DNA of 58,770 nt from Sinomonas albida. GTDB taxonomy: Bacteria; Actinomycetota; Actinomycetes; Actinomycetales; Micrococcaceae. The notes below the pieces were generated by a model. It did no database searches and was not told the origin of the DNA. It was given only the letters and a program-made list of their open reading frames with translations. A program made the position numbers and the translations under genes. Below are positions 15,772-24,636 of this stretch, piece after piece (within the stretch, counting starts at the first letter, position 1; every line of letters begins with the position of its first letter). Location of the stretch: positions 1 through 58,770 of the forward strand of contig NZ_SWDW01000019.1 in the NCBI RefSeq assembly GCF_004919045.1, given 5' to 3'.

Positions 15772-17145
15772 ATGAACGATCCGACGGCCACGGCCGATCG
15801 CCCAGCGCCGCAACCCACCGTCTCGCGGCCCGAATTCTTCCGCGCCACGGCCTCGGTCTGGCTCGGCACCACGATGGAGTATGTCGACTTCGCCCTCTAT
15901 GGGCTGGCCGCTGGCCTCGTGTTCGGCGACCTGTTCTTCCCCGGCACCGATCCCGCGATCGCTCTGCTGTCCGGCTTCGCAACCTACGCCGTGGGCTTCC
16001 TGGCCCGCCCGGTCGGCGCGATCGTGCTGGGCCGGGTCGGGGATCGGCACGGCCGCAAGGTGGTGCTCGTCGCGACGATCATCCTCATGGGCGGCTCGAC
16101 GACCCTCATCGGTGCCCTCCCGACGTTCGCCCAGATCGGCGTCGGGGCGCCCGCGTTGCTCGTCTTCCTCCGGATCTGCCAGGGCTTCGGGGCCGGCGCC
16201 GAGCTCTCGGGCGGAGCGATCATGCTCGCGGAGTCCGCACCGAGCCGGATCCGCGGCTTCGTCTCGGCGTTCATCGCGCTCGGCTCCAACAGCGGAACGC
16301 TCATCGCCTCGGGGGTCTGGCTGCTCGTCACCCAGCTGCCCAAGGCGGACCTCCTGAGCTGGGGCTGGCGGATCCCGTTCCTCTGCAGCATCCTCGTCAC
16401 GGTCGTCGCGCTGATTCTGCGCCGCGTCATGAAGGAGAGCCCGGTCTTCCTCGCCGAGAAGGAGCGCCGCGCGCAGCTCGCCGAGGGCGCCCAGACGAGC
16501 GCCCAGACGCCGGCGGCGGCTTCTGACGTCCGCGGCTTCTTCGCACGGAATCGGGCCTTCTTCGTGATGCTCGGCCTGCGCATCGGCGAGAACGGGCCGT
16601 CCTACCTCGCGCAGACCTTCGTGGTCGGGTACGTCACGAAGGTGCTGGTCCTCGACAAGTCCCTTTCGGCGTCGGCCGTCTTCGTCGCCTCCCTCATCGG
16701 CTTCGCCGTGATCCCGCTCGCCGGCTATGCCTCCGATCGCTTCGGCCGGCGCATCACGTACCGCGCTTTCTGCATCGCGCTCGTGGCGTTCGCGTTCCCG
16801 GCCTTCATGCTCATGGACACGAAGAACCCTGGGATCGTCTTCGCGACGATCGTGGTCGGCATGGCTCTCGCGAGCCTCGGCATCTTCGCCGTCCAGGCGG
16901 CGTACGGCGTCGAGCTCTTCGGCGCCACCAACCGCTACACCAAGATGGCGATTGCGAAGGAAGTCGGCTCGCTCCTCTCGGGCGGCACCGCACCGCTCTT
17001 CGCCTCCGCACTGCTCGTGCAGTTCGGACACTGGTGGCCCATCGCGGTGTACTTCGCGGTCACGGCGGCGATCGGCCTCGTGACCACGTTCTTCGCCCCC
17101 GAGACGCGTGGCCGGGACTTGACCCTCGTCGCCGACGCCGTCTAG
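15772..17145 (+). CDS. MFS transporter of the metabolite:H+ symporter (MHS) family
   Basis: A protein of 457 residues with 12 expected membrane helices. WLGTTMEYVDFALYGLAAGLVFGDLFFP is the N-terminal signature of the MHS branch, and GRVGDRHGRKVVLV is the MFS loop 2-3 motif. An AGGAG Shine-Dalgarno precedes the ATG. MHS members carry carboxylates, betaines or other small metabolites with protons. The nucleoside hydrolase gene starts nine bases after its stop, so the two are surely cotranscribed. This suggests that a nucleoside or a related ribosyl compound is the substrate. Confidence 0.88.
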   Translation: MNDPTATADRPAPQPTVSRPEFFRATASVWLGTTMEYVDFALYGLAAGLVFGDLFFPGTDPAIALLSGFATYAVGFLARPVGAIVLGRVGDRHGRKVVLVATIILMGGSTTLIGALPTFAQIGVGAPALLVFLRICQGFGAGAELSGGAIMLAESAPSRIRGFVSAFIALGSNSGTLIASGVWLLVTQLPKADLLSWGWRIPFLCSILVTVVALILRRVMKESPVFLAEKERRAQLAEGAQTSAQTPAAASDVRGFFARNRAFFVMLGLRIGENGPSYLAQTFVVGYVTKVLVLDKSLSASAVFVASLIGFAVIPLAGYASDRFGRRITYRAFCIALVAFAFPAFMLMDTKNPGIVFATIVVGMALASLGIFAVQAAYGVELFGATNRYTKMAIAKEVGSLLSGGTAPLFASALLVQFGHWWPIAVYFAVTAAIGLVTTFFAPETRGRDLTLVADAV

Positions 17146-17154
17146 GCAGGCACC

Positions 17155-18177
17155 ATGCGCATCGCGATCGACTGCGACCCCGGGAACGGGGTCCCCGGCG
17201 CCAACACGGACGACGGCCTTGCCCTCGGCCTCGCCGTCACGGCTCCCGAGCTGCAGCTCGAGCTCGTGACCACCGTTGCGGGGAACACCCCGGCGGACGT
17301 CGGGGCCGCAGTCGCCCGCGAGCTCTTCCGCGAGTGGCGCGTGGACGTGGCGGTGGTTGCGGGGTCCCGCGCGCCCCTCGTGCGGGACCCGGCGCCGTGG
17401 CGGCGCCTCCTGGACCGTGAGGACCTGAGCGAGGAGCACCGGCGGCTGTGGGACGGCATCCCTCGGCCGCTAGCGGCGGGCGGGGGCGAAACCGACGACG
17501 GCGGCCTTGCCGCCGCGCGCGCTCTGGCGCGCCTCGTGCGCGCGAACCCGGGCGAAATCACCGTCGTCGCCCTCGGACCGCTCACGAACCTCGCCCGCGC
17601 GCTCCGGCTTGACCCTGCCTTTGCACGGAACGTAGCGGGGATCGCCATCATGGGCGGGGCGCTCTCCGTGCCCGGGCGCGCCGTCGACACGAACTTCGGC
17701 TACGACCCGCACGCCGCCCACGCCGTCCTCACAAGCGGCGCCCGGGTCACGGTCGTACCGCTCGACACGACGATCAGCACGATGCTCACTCCCCGCGACC
17801 TCGACCGGCTGCGCCGCATCGGCTCGCCGATTGCGGAGTCGCTTGCGCGGACCACCGCGCCGTGGCTGCGCTACTCGGCCGAAACCCGCGGCATCCCGGG
17901 CTGTTGGCTTCACGACGTGCTCGTCGTCGCGATGCTCGTGGACCCATCCATCGTCACGAGGCGACGCGGGCGGCTCTCGGTCTCGCTTGACGAGGGCCCC
18001 GCGCAGGGCGCGGCGGCGTTCTTTCCCGGAGACGATCCCGACCGCGACGATCTCGGCGGCGACGATCCCGACCGCGACGATCCCGACCGCGACGATCCCG
18101 GGGCGCCCGTGGCGCTCGTCGACGGAGTCGACAACGCAGGGCTGCTCGAGGTCTTCTTCGGTGCCTTGACCCGCTGA
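17155..18177 (+). CDS. Inosine-uridine preferring nucleoside hydrolase family protein
   Basis: A protein of 340 residues. The N-terminus, IDCDPGNGVPGANTDDGLAL, carries the calcium- and ribose-binding Asp cluster (DxDxx...DD) of nucleoside hydrolases. NLARALRLDP and AIMGGAL are further family segments, and Asp/His positions occur again near FGYDPHAAH. It should release the base from a ribonucleoside. Near the C-terminus (about 293-316) lies an extra Asp/Arg/Pro-rich insert, encoded by a 15-bp tandem repeat, that is not part of the usual fold. Confidence 0.87.
   Translation: MRIAIDCDPGNGVPGANTDDGLALGLAVTAPELQLELVTTVAGNTPADVGAAVARELFREWRVDVAVVAGSRAPLVRDPAPWRRLLDREDLSEEHRRLWDGIPRPLAAGGGETDDGGLAAARALARLVRANPGEITVVALGPLTNLARALRLDPAFARNVAGIAIMGGALSVPGRAVDTNFGYDPHAAHAVLTSGARVTVVPLDTTISTMLTPRDLDRLRRIGSPIAESLARTTAPWLRYSAETRGIPGCWLHDVLVVAMLVDPSIVTRRRGRLSVSLDEGPAQGAAAFFPGDDPDRDDLGGDDPDRDDPDRDDPGAPVALVDGVDNAGLLEVFFGALTR
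18031..18101 (+). repeat. 15-bp in-frame tandem repeat inside the nucleoside hydrolase gene
   Basis: The unit gacgatcccgaccgc (Asp-Asp-Pro-Asp-Arg) occurs at 18031, 18061 and 18076. A diverged unit occurs at 18046 and a partial one at 18091. It is in frame, so copy number could vary without disrupting the protein. Confidence 0.85.
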
Positions 18178-18299
18178 AGGGCCGCGGTCAATCGGTTGGC
18201 GATGGCGTCGGCTCGCGCGATGCCGTGCCGTGGTCGGTGGGCTGCCCCGCTGCTTGGGGTCCAGCGCCACCGGCGGCAAGTCGTCGGGCGGCCAAGGCC

Positions 18300-19067
18300 T
18301 CAGGCAGCAATATTGCGGCGCATCCGGTCGAGCAGACGGCGGAGCAGCCGGGAGACCTGCATCTGGCTCACCCCGAGCTCGGCGGCGATCTCGCTCTGGC
18401 TCATCTCGTCGACGAAGCGCATCTTCACGAGTCGGAGGTCATCCTCGGAGGACCCCTCGAGCGCGGCCGCGACAAGCTGCCGCTGCTCCACGCGCTCGAA
18501 TCCCGGGTCGGCGACGGAGACGACGCGCGCCATCCGCTCGTCGTCGGAATCGCTCGAGTCATCCAGCGACTCGATGGCCGTGCCGACGAGCGCCGCATCG
18601 ACGCTGAGCGCCTCGGCGACCTGCTCAGAGGGGGCCCCCGTCGCTTCGCTCAGCTCCGCAAGGCTGGGCTCGCGGCCGAGCTCCTGGACCAAGCGGCCGC
18701 GGGCGTCCTTGACCCCCAGCCGAAGCTCCTGCAGGGAGCGGGGCGGGCGCACCGTCCACGACTGGTCCCTCAGATGGCGCTTGATGGTCCCGACGATGGT
18801 GGGGACGGCGAACTGAACAAAGCCGTGGCCCACTCCCTCGCGGTAGCGCTGCGCGGCCATCACGAGGCCGAGCCGCGCCACCTGGCGCAGGTCCTCCGCG
18901 TCATGTCCCGGAACGCGGTAGCGACGCGCGAGAGCGTCCGCGACGCCGAGGTGCTCGACCACGAGAGCGGCCGGGAACACGCCGGCCTCGGCGGTCCCTT
19001 CCCGCGCGTCGGTCACCTCACCAAGACCCCCAGCGAGGATCTTCAACCGACCCTTTGACTCACTCAC
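18300..19067 (-). CDS. RNA polymerase sigma factor, SigB/SigF (group 3) type
   Basis: A protein of 255 residues. Region 2 covers about 35-105 (GHDAEDLRQVARLGLVMAAQRY, core binding; FVQFAVPTIVGTIKRHLRD, -10 contact). Region 3 covers about 115-165. Region 4 covers about 200-252 and ends with the helix-turn-helix MSQSEIAAELGVSQMQVSRLL. The GTG at 19067 is used. No anti-sigma factor gene is adjacent, unlike most sigB/sigF loci. It is divergent from a TetR gene, and the intergenic region carries a strong minus-strand promoter flanked by two TetR-type dyads. Confidence 0.92.
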   Translation of the reverse strand: MSESKGRLKILAGGLGEVTDAREGTAEAGVFPAALVVEHLGVADALARRYRVPGHDAEDLRQVARLGLVMAAQRYREGVGHGFVQFAVPTIVGTIKRHLRDQSWTVRPPRSLQELRLGVKDARGRLVQELGREPSLAELSEATGAPSEQVAEALSVDAALVGTAIESLDDSSDSDDERMARVVSVADPGFERVEQRQLVAAALEGSSEDDLRLVKMRFVDEMSQSEIAAELGVSQMQVSRLLRRLLDRMRRNIAA

Positions 19068-19175
19068 AGCGACCTAGCCTCTCTACCCGCATGGTGCGGG
19101 ACTCGGTGTTGCAACCGTTCATGAAGGGGCCGCGGGATGCGGGCCCCAAGCCTGTGCCGGGTTTGCCGGAAACGA

Positions 19176-19191
19176 GACAGACCGTTCTGTC
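19176..19191. promoter_or_regulatory. TetR-type operator O1
   Basis: GACAGACCGTTCTGTC is a palindrome with one mismatched pair. It lies just downstream of the predicted start point of the sigma-factor promoter. Confidence 0.7.
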
Positions 19192-19200
19192 CTCTCCAAG

Positions 19201-19230
19201 GTTATATATGGAGACAGACAGGTCTGTCTA
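19201..19230 (-). promoter_or_regulatory. Strong promoter directed at the sigma-factor gene
   Basis: On the minus strand TAGACA (19230-19225, 5/6), an 18-bp spacer and TATAAC (19206-19201, 5/6) form a good sigma-A promoter. Its transcript would begin near 19194, giving a leader of about 125 bases before the GTG at 19067. Confidence 0.6.
19213..19228. promoter_or_regulatory. TetR-type operator O2
   Basis: GACAGACAGGTCTGTC is a palindrome with one mismatched pair. It covers the -35 box and part of the spacer of the sigma-factor promoter, so binding there should block polymerase. Confidence 0.75.
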
Positions 19231-19252
19231 TAGCGGTTGGGTGAACTTTCCG

Positions 19253-19280
19253 ACCGGAGACAGACCGGTCTGTCTCCGGT
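19253..19280. promoter_or_regulatory. TetR-type operator O3
   Basis: A perfect 28-bp palindrome with the core GACAGACCGGTCTGTC, flanked by ACCGGA and its complement. It ends two bases before the TACAAT box of tetR. It is the best of the three sites and indicates autorepression. Confidence 0.85.
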
Positions 19281-19282
19281 GC

Positions 19283-19288
19283 TACAAT
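19283..19288 (+). promoter_or_regulatory. -10 box of a probably leaderless tetR transcript
   Basis: TACAAT (5/6) ends seven bases before the ATG at 19296, so transcription should start at or next to the start codon. No Shine-Dalgarno could fit. The -35 region is covered by O3 and is weak. Confidence 0.6.
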
Positions 19289-19295
19289 CGTCCGC

Positions 19296-20045
19296 ATGGA
19301 CGGTCGAGATCGCGGCCGGGCCGAAGAGGCCGCCGCACGCAAACCTGCCCGCGAACGGATCCTCGAGACCGCGTACGGGCTCTTCGCTGCACGGGGCGTG
19401 CGAGACGTCGGCGTCGACGAGATCATCAGCCACTCAGGATCCGCCAAGGCAACCTTCTACCGGCACTTCCCATCCAAGGAAGCACTCGTGCTCGCCTATA
19501 TGGACCGCTGGTACCAGGTACGCCACGACATGATCGAGGAGGCGATCGAGCACACGGACACGCCGGATGATGCCATCCTGACCGCCTTCAACGTCCTCGA
19601 CGACTGGTTCAGCCGTGGCGCGGACGAGGTCAACACGTTCCTCCATGTCCTCACCGAATTCGGCCCCAACCACCCCTTGGGGCGTGCGGCAATGGAACAC
19701 CTCGCGGCCATCCGGGGGCGTCTCGCGGCCCTCGCGACACGCGCCGGCCTGGACGACCCCGAGGGCTTCGCCTGGTCGTTCCACATCCTGACCAAGGGCG
19801 CCATGGTGGCCTCGATCGAGGGCGACCATCACGCGGCGCTCCGCGCCCGCAACCTCGCCCGGGCGCTCATCGAACAGCACCGCCCGAACCCGGAGCGACG
19901 GCTTGGATTGGAGCGACCGTCGGAATCGGCGGGCGACCGCGAATTCCTCCGCCAGCTCGACGACGCCAACGGCGACCCGCCGCGCCGGCTGGACGACGCC
20001 AACGGCGCCGGGGCCTTGCGCGAGCTCGACGACGCCAACCGCTAG
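19296..20045 (+). CDS. TetR-family transcriptional regulator with C-terminal LDDAN repeats
   Basis: A protein of 249 residues. Residues 14-62 are the TetR DNA-binding domain (RERILETAYGLFAARGVRDVGVDEIISHSGSAKATFYRHFPSKEAL pattern, with YRHF in the recognition helix). The C-terminal ligand and dimer domain follows to about residue 205. The last 30 residues hold three copies of an LDDAN-containing unit, which I do not know from other TetR proteins. Three copies of one palindrome precede the gene. It probably represses itself and the divergent sigma gene. The ligand is unknown. Confidence 0.88.
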   Translation: MDGRDRGRAEEAAARKPARERILETAYGLFAARGVRDVGVDEIISHSGSAKATFYRHFPSKEALVLAYMDRWYQVRHDMIEEAIEHTDTPDDAILTAFNVLDDWFSRGADEVNTFLHVLTEFGPNHPLGRAAMEHLAAIRGRLAALATRAGLDDPEGFAWSFHILTKGAMVASIEGDHHAALRARNLARALIEQHRPNPERRLGLERPSESAGDREFLRQLDDANGDPPRRLDDANGAGALRELDDANR

Positions 20046-20207
20046 GACCCCTGGGAGCGACGGATTGCGTCAAGCCGAACGCGATTCGGGCGACCGCCGA
20101 CGAATCCGTGCGGCTGCCCCTGTTTCATTTCCGCGACAGCGGGTAGTGATCAGACAACGGAACGGTTGTTGGGACAGCGGGCGCCGGAACGTTAGGGAGA
20201 CTGGGGT

Positions 20208-20241
20208 GCGAGGGTCCGAGCCGAATGGCTCGGGCCCTCGC
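20208..20241 (+). terminator. Terminator-like hairpin after tetR
   Basis: A 15-bp stem (20208-20222 with 20227-20241, one G-T pair) closes a GAAT tetraloop. It is GC-rich with no T-run. It lies between tetR and the pxpA promoter. Confidence 0.65.
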
Positions 20242-20272
20242 TGCTGTCACAACGCAACTACCTTTCCGAAAA

Positions 20273-20285
20273 ATTGTTGAACAAT
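20273..20285. promoter_or_regulatory. GntR-type operator upstream of pxpA
   Basis: ATTGTT-G-AACAAT is a perfect dyad with a single central base. It overlaps the -35 box (TTGAAC, 20277-20282) of a promoter whose -10 is CATGCT (20300-20305, 17-bp spacer). The same dyad recurs at 25467-25479. Confidence 0.75.
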
Positions 20286-20340
20286 CCTCGCGTTTGGGGC
20301 ATGCTGGTTCCATCACAGCATCCTGAGACGGAGGTCACTC

Positions 20341-21111
20341 GTGCCCAGCATCGACCGCGAAGGTATTGATCTCAACAGCGACGTCGGCGAATCGTTCGGC
20401 AATTGGACATTCGGCGACGACGCCGCCATCTTCGCGAGCGTCTCGAGCGCCAACGTCGCGTGCGGCTTCCATGCCGGCGATCCGAGCCACATCCGCGCAA
20501 CGTGCCGCGCCGCGGCCGAGGCGGGCGTCACCGTGGGAGCGCACCCCGGCTACCGCGACCTCGCGGGCTTCGGCCGCCGCTTCATCGACATGGACCCGGG
20601 CGAGCTCACCGACGACGTCATCTACCAGATCGGGGCCCTCCGCGCGCTCGCGCAGGCGGCCGGCACCGAGGTCCGCTACGTCAAGCCGCACGGCGCGCTC
20701 TACAACACGATCGTCCACCACGCGGCCCAGGCGGCCGCCGTCGCGCGCGCCGTCGCCGAGGCCGACCCGACGCTGCCCCTTCTGGTACTCCCTGGCTCCG
20801 AGATCCAGCGCGCAGCAGAGGCCGCGGGCCTCCGCACGGTCGTCGAGGCATTCGCCGACCGCGCCTACACGCCCGAAGGCACGCTTGTCTCGCGCCGCGA
20901 GCCGGGCTCGGTGCTCCACGACCTCGACGCGATCGTCGAGCACGTGCTCCGTATCCTCGACGGCAAGGTCCGCGCAATCGACGGCACGGTGGTCCCGATC
21001 GACGCCGGGAGCATCTGCGTGCACGGCGACACCCCCGGCGCCGTGACGATGGCGGCCCGCATCCGCGCCGCGATCGCGGGCGTCGGGGTCGAGATCAGGA
21101 GCTTCGCGTAG
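20341..21111 (+). CDS. pxpA: 5-oxoprolinase subunit A (LamB/YcsF family)
   Basis: A protein of 256 residues, the usual PxpA length. [22 protein letters not shown] near the start, [14 protein letters not shown] and [10 protein letters not shown] are the family landmarks. The GTG at 20341 follows ACGGAGG. With PxpB and PxpC it forms the bacterial ATP-dependent 5-oxoprolinase, opening pyroglutamate to glutamate. It begins a tight operon; the PxpB-PxpC gene starts three bases after its stop. Confidence 0.94.
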   Translation: MPSIDREGIDLNSDVGESFGNWTFGDDAAIFASVSSANVACGFHAGDPSHIRATCRAAAEAGVTVGAHPGYRDLAGFGRRFIDMDPGELTDDVIYQIGALRALAQAAGTEVRYVKPHGALYNTIVHHAAQAAAVARAVAEADPTLPLLVLPGSEIQRAAEAAGLRTVVEAFADRAYTPEGTLVSRREPGSVLHDLDAIVEHVLRILDGKVRAIDGTVVPIDAGSICVHGDTPGAVTMAARIRAAIAGVGVEIRSFA

Positions 21112-21114
21112 GCC

Positions 21115-22854
21115 ATGCCCGCTTCTGAGGCCGCCGCGGCGGCGACCCAACACCGCCCCGAAGTGGGCACGGCGCCGGGGCGCGGCGCTGTCGTCGGCAT
21201 CCGCCCGTCCGGCAGCCGCGCCGCCCTCGTCGAGCTCGACTCGCTCGGCGCGGTCCTGAGCCTCGCACGCCAGCTCGACGCCGAGCCGCTGTCCGGCCAG
21301 CGCGACGTGGTCCCCGCCGCCACGACCGTCCTTGTCTCGGCCGACTCCCCCGAGTCGCTTGCCGCGATCGTGCGGCGGGTGCGCTCGCTCGACCTCGGCC
21401 CGGGCGAGCAGCGGGCCGGCGAGCTCGTGGTCATCGAGACCGTGTACGACGGCGCTGACCTCGACGAGGTGGCCCGGCTCACCGGGCTGAGCCGCGAAGG
21501 CGTCGTCGCCGCGCACTCGGGGCAGGTGTGGGATGCCGCGTTCGGCGGCTTCGCGCCCGGCTTCGCCTATCTTGCGGGCGACGGCGCGCTCGACGTCCCG
21601 CGCCGGTCCTCGCCGCGCACTGCGGTCCCGGCGGGATCGGTGGCACTCGCCGGCACGTATTCCGCGGTGTACCCGCGCGAGTCGCCGGGCGGGTGGCAGC
21701 TCATCGGCCGGACGTCCGCCGTCATGTGGGACCTCGAGCGCGCCAATCCGGCGCTGCTCCGGCCCGGCGACCGCGTCCGCTTCGAGCCCGTGCGGGAGGC
21801 GGCGACGCTTGCCGAGCGCGCGGCTCCGGCGACGGCGGGCGCGGATATGGGCGAGACCGAGGATGCGGACGCGCCGTCGTCCGAGGAGCCGGGCCTCGTC
21901 GTCGTCAGCCCTGGCCTCCAGTGCACGGTGCAGGACCTCGGGCGCCCGGGCCTCGCCGCGCTCGGGGTGGGCGCCGCTGGCGCGGCCGACCGCGCCGCGC
22001 TCCGGCGGGCGAACCGGATCGCGGGCAACCCGCCGGGGGCGGCCGCCCTCGAGGCGCTCCTCGGCGGGCTGACCGTGCGCGCCGCGCGGGACCAGGTCCT
22101 GGCGGTCACCGGCGCGCGCGTGCCGCTGCGGATCGCCCCGGCGCAGGGCGCTGATCCGAAGGGAGGCGCGGACGACGGCGCGCGGTCCGGTTCTGCGGGC
22201 CAGAGGCAGCCCCCGCTCGACGCACCGTTCGCGCTCCTCGCGGGCGAGACGCTCACTCTGGGCACGCCCGCGGCGGGGCTGCGCAGCTACGTCGCTGTGC
22301 GCGGGGGTTTCGCGGCGCCCGAGGCGCTCGGGAGCCGCTCGACGGACACGCTCGCCGGGATCGGGCCCGAACCTCTCCGGGCGGGGGACGCGCTCGCGAT
22401 CCTGCCGATCGGGGGCGCGCACGTGGTCGGCGCGCCCGAGGTCCCGCCGCCCCTGCCCGAGGGCGTGGCCGTGCTGCACGTGGTCGTGGGGCCCCGGGAC
22501 GACTGGTTCACGGACCGCGCCCTGGACGACTTCCTCTCCGCCGAGTGGACCGTGACCCAGCAGTCCAACCGCGTGGGGCTGCGCCTCGATGGGCCGCGGC
22601 TGGAGCGGAGGCGCGACGGCGAACTCGCGAGCGAGGGCACCGTGCTCGGCTCCATCCAGGTCCCACCGAACGGCCAGCCCGTCCTCTTCCTCGCCGACCA
22701 TCCGGTGACGGGCGGCTATCCGGTGATCGCCGTCGTCGTCGATGCCGACCTCGACAGCGCGGGCCAGCTCCCGCCCGGCGCGCGCGTGCGCTTCGCGGCC
22801 GCGACCGCCTCCGCCAGAACATCCGCCCAGCCCCTAGGAATCACCCATGCGTAA
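21115..22854 (+). CDS. pxpB-pxpC: Fused 5-oxoprolinase subunits B and C (AHS1-AHS2)
   Basis: A protein of 579 residues joining two parts usually made from separate genes. Residues about 20-235 are PxpB/AHS1 ([22 protein letters not shown]-like [27 protein letters not shown]). Residues about 265-570 are PxpC/AHS2 ([41 protein letters not shown]). The AHS1-AHS2 pair is also the carboxyltransferase fold of urea carboxylase. That matters here because the next gene encodes a biotin carboxylase-BCCP protein without a carboxyltransferase. Its stop overlaps that gene by eight bases. Confidence 0.92.
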   Translation: MPASEAAAAATQHRPEVGTAPGRGAVVGIRPSGSRAALVELDSLGAVLSLARQLDAEPLSGQRDVVPAATTVLVSADSPESLAAIVRRVRSLDLGPGEQRAGELVVIETVYDGADLDEVARLTGLSREGVVAAHSGQVWDAAFGGFAPGFAYLAGDGALDVPRRSSPRTAVPAGSVALAGTYSAVYPRESPGGWQLIGRTSAVMWDLERANPALLRPGDRVRFEPVREAATLAERAAPATAGADMGETEDADAPSSEEPGLVVVSPGLQCTVQDLGRPGLAALGVGAAGAADRAALRRANRIAGNPPGAAALEALLGGLTVRAARDQVLAVTGARVPLRIAPAQGADPKGGADDGARSGSAGQRQPPLDAPFALLAGETLTLGTPAAGLRSYVAVRGGFAAPEALGSRSTDTLAGIGPEPLRAGDALAILPIGGAHVVGAPEVPPPLPEGVAVLHVVVGPRDDWFTDRALDDFLSAEWTVTQQSNRVGLRLDGPRLERRRDGELASEGTVLGSIQVPPNGQPVLFLADHPVTGGYPVIAVVVDADLDSAGQLPPGARVRFAAATASARTSAQPLGITHA

Positions 22855-24586
22855 AGTCCTCATCGCCAACCGTGGCGAGATCGCCGTCCGCGTGGCCCGG
22901 GCCTGCGATGACGCGGGCCTCGAAAGCGTCGCCGTCTACGCGGACCAGGACGCGGACGCCGTCCACGTCAGCGCGTGCACGGAGGCCTACGCGCTCGGCG
23001 GCACCTCCCCCGCGGACACCTACCTCGACGCGACGAAGCTCCTCGCCGTCGCGGCGCGTTCGGGAGCCGACGCCGTCCACCCCGGCTACGGCTTCCTGTC
23101 CGAGAACGCCGACTTCGCCCAGGCCGTCCTCGACGCGGGCCTCACGTGGATCGGCCCCTCGCCCGAGACCATCCGCCTGCTCGGGGACAAGGTGAGCGCG
23201 CGTGCCGTGGCCGTGCGTGCCGGCGCACCGCTGGCCCCCGGCAGCGACGGGCCGGTTGCGAGCGCCGAGGAGGTCCGGGAGTTCGCCCGCGAGCACGGCC
23301 TGCCGGTGGCCATCAAGGCCGCGTTCGGCGGCGGCGGTCGCGGACTCAAGGTCGCGAGGACCTTGGACGAGATCGAGGAGTGCTTCGACTCGGCGGTACG
23401 CGAGTCCCGGGCCGCGTTCGGCCGCGAGGAGTGCTTCGTCGAGAAGTTCCTCGACAAGCCGCGGCACGTCGAGGCCCAGGTGCTCGCGGACACGCGCGGC
23501 AATGTCATCGTGGCCGGGACGCGCGACTGCTCGCTCCAGCGCCGCCACCAGAAGCTGGTCGAGGAGGCGCCCGCGCCGTTCCTCAGCGCCGAACAGCGGG
23601 CGCGGGTCCACGAATCGGCCAAGGCGATCTGCCGCGAGGCAGGCTATGTGGGCGCGGGGACGGTCGAGTATCTCCTCGACCAGTCGGGGACGCTGAGCTT
23701 CCTCGAGGTCAACACGCGCCTCCAGGTCGAGCATCCCATCACGGAGGAGACCTCGGGCCTGGACCTCGTGGCCGCGCAGCTCGCGATCGCGGGCGGCGGC
23801 ACGCTCCCGGCTCTCGAGGACCCCGAGCCGCGCGGGCACGCGATCGAGTTCCGCATCAACGCCGAGGACCCGGGGCGGGGCTTCCTGCCCTCGCCCGGGA
23901 CCGTGGAACGCTTCGCGGCGCCGACAGGTCCGGGGATCCGCGTGGACTCCGGCGTGCGCGACGGATCGGCGGTACCGGGCCAGTTCGACTCGCTCCTCGC
24001 GAAGCTCGTGGTCTGGGGCTCGGACCGCCAGCAGGCGTTGCGACGGGCCCGCCGCGCGCTCCGCGAGTTCGAGATCCGCGGGGTCGCCACGGTGCTCCCG
24101 TTCGACCGCGCCGTCGTCGAGAGCCCGGCGTTCGCGGGCGATGACGGGCTCGGCGTCTACACGACCTGGATCGAGTCGGAGTTCGCGGCGGAGCTCGCCG
24201 CGAGCCCCGAGTTCACCCCCGCCGCGGCCGACGGCGGGCGGCGCACCTTCGCGGTCGACCTCGACGGCCGGCGCGTGATGCTCGGCGTCCCGGAGGCGCT
24301 TTTCGCGGGGCTGGCGGCCACAGGTGCCGGCGCCACGCCCGGCGAACAGGCCGGCGCGGGCGGCCCCGCCGCGGAGGCCGCCGTGACCGCCGGGATGGGC
24401 GGGACGATCGTGAAGTGGCTCGTCGAGCCGGGCACGGCAGTCGAGGCGGGGGCCGCCGTCGTCGTCCTCGAGGCCATGAAGATGGAGACGACTGTCCAGG
24501 CGCACCGCGCCGGGACGGTCGGGGAGCACGCCGCGAACCCGGGCGACGCCGTCTCCCCCGGGGACGTCCTGACCACGATCTCGTAG
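22847..24586 (+). CDS. Biotin carboxylase fused to biotin carboxyl carrier protein
   Basis: A protein of 579 residues. Residues 1-445 are biotin carboxylase: [29 protein letters not shown], the glycine-rich ATP loop [14 protein letters not shown], and [15 protein letters not shown]. The C-terminus (about 505-579) is a biotinyl domain with Lys545 in EAMKME. It uses ATP and bicarbonate to load CO2 on biotin. No acyl-CoA carboxyltransferase (AccD-type) gene is present; the only carboxyltransferase-like partner is the overlapping AHS1-AHS2 protein. A role in activating a lactam or amide such as 5-oxoproline is inferred. Confidence 0.9.
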   Translation: MRKVLIANRGEIAVRVARACDDAGLESVAVYADQDADAVHVSACTEAYALGGTSPADTYLDATKLLAVAARSGADAVHPGYGFLSENADFAQAVLDAGLTWIGPSPETIRLLGDKVSARAVAVRAGAPLAPGSDGPVASAEEVREFAREHGLPVAIKAAFGGGGRGLKVARTLDEIEECFDSAVRESRAAFGREECFVEKFLDKPRHVEAQVLADTRGNVIVAGTRDCSLQRRHQKLVEEAPAPFLSAEQRARVHESAKAICREAGYVGAGTVEYLLDQSGTLSFLEVNTRLQVEHPITEETSGLDLVAAQLAIAGGGTLPALEDPEPRGHAIEFRINAEDPGRGFLPSPGTVERFAAPTGPGIRVDSGVRDGSAVPGQFDSLLAKLVVWGSDRQQALRRARRALREFEIRGVATVLPFDRAVVESPAFAGDDGLGVYTTWIESEFAAELAASPEFTPAAADGGRRTFAVDLDGRRVMLGVPEALFAGLAATGAGATPGEQAGAGGPAAEAAVTAGMGGTIVKWLVEPGTAVEAGAAVVVLEAMKMETTVQAHRAGTVGEHAANPGDAVSPGDVLTTIS

Positions 24587-24599
24587 CTCGCCGCCGGCC

Positions 24600-24629
24600 G
24601 TGCGGGTCTTAGGGGTGCGGGTCTTAGGG
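24600..24629. repeat. 15-bp perfect tandem duplication before the GntR gene
   Basis: gtgcgggtcttaggg occurs twice head to tail. The second copy provides TAGGGT (24625-24630), a TANNNT box six bases before the GntR ATG. The duplication may therefore have duplicated or moved the promoter. Confidence 0.8.
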
Positions 24630-24636
24630 TGGTGCC

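Noticed and set aside
20335-22701. A 788-codon frame antisense to the pxp genes
   Set aside because: No domain, an Arg/Asp/Ala-dominated shadow, and the sense strand has two clear families.
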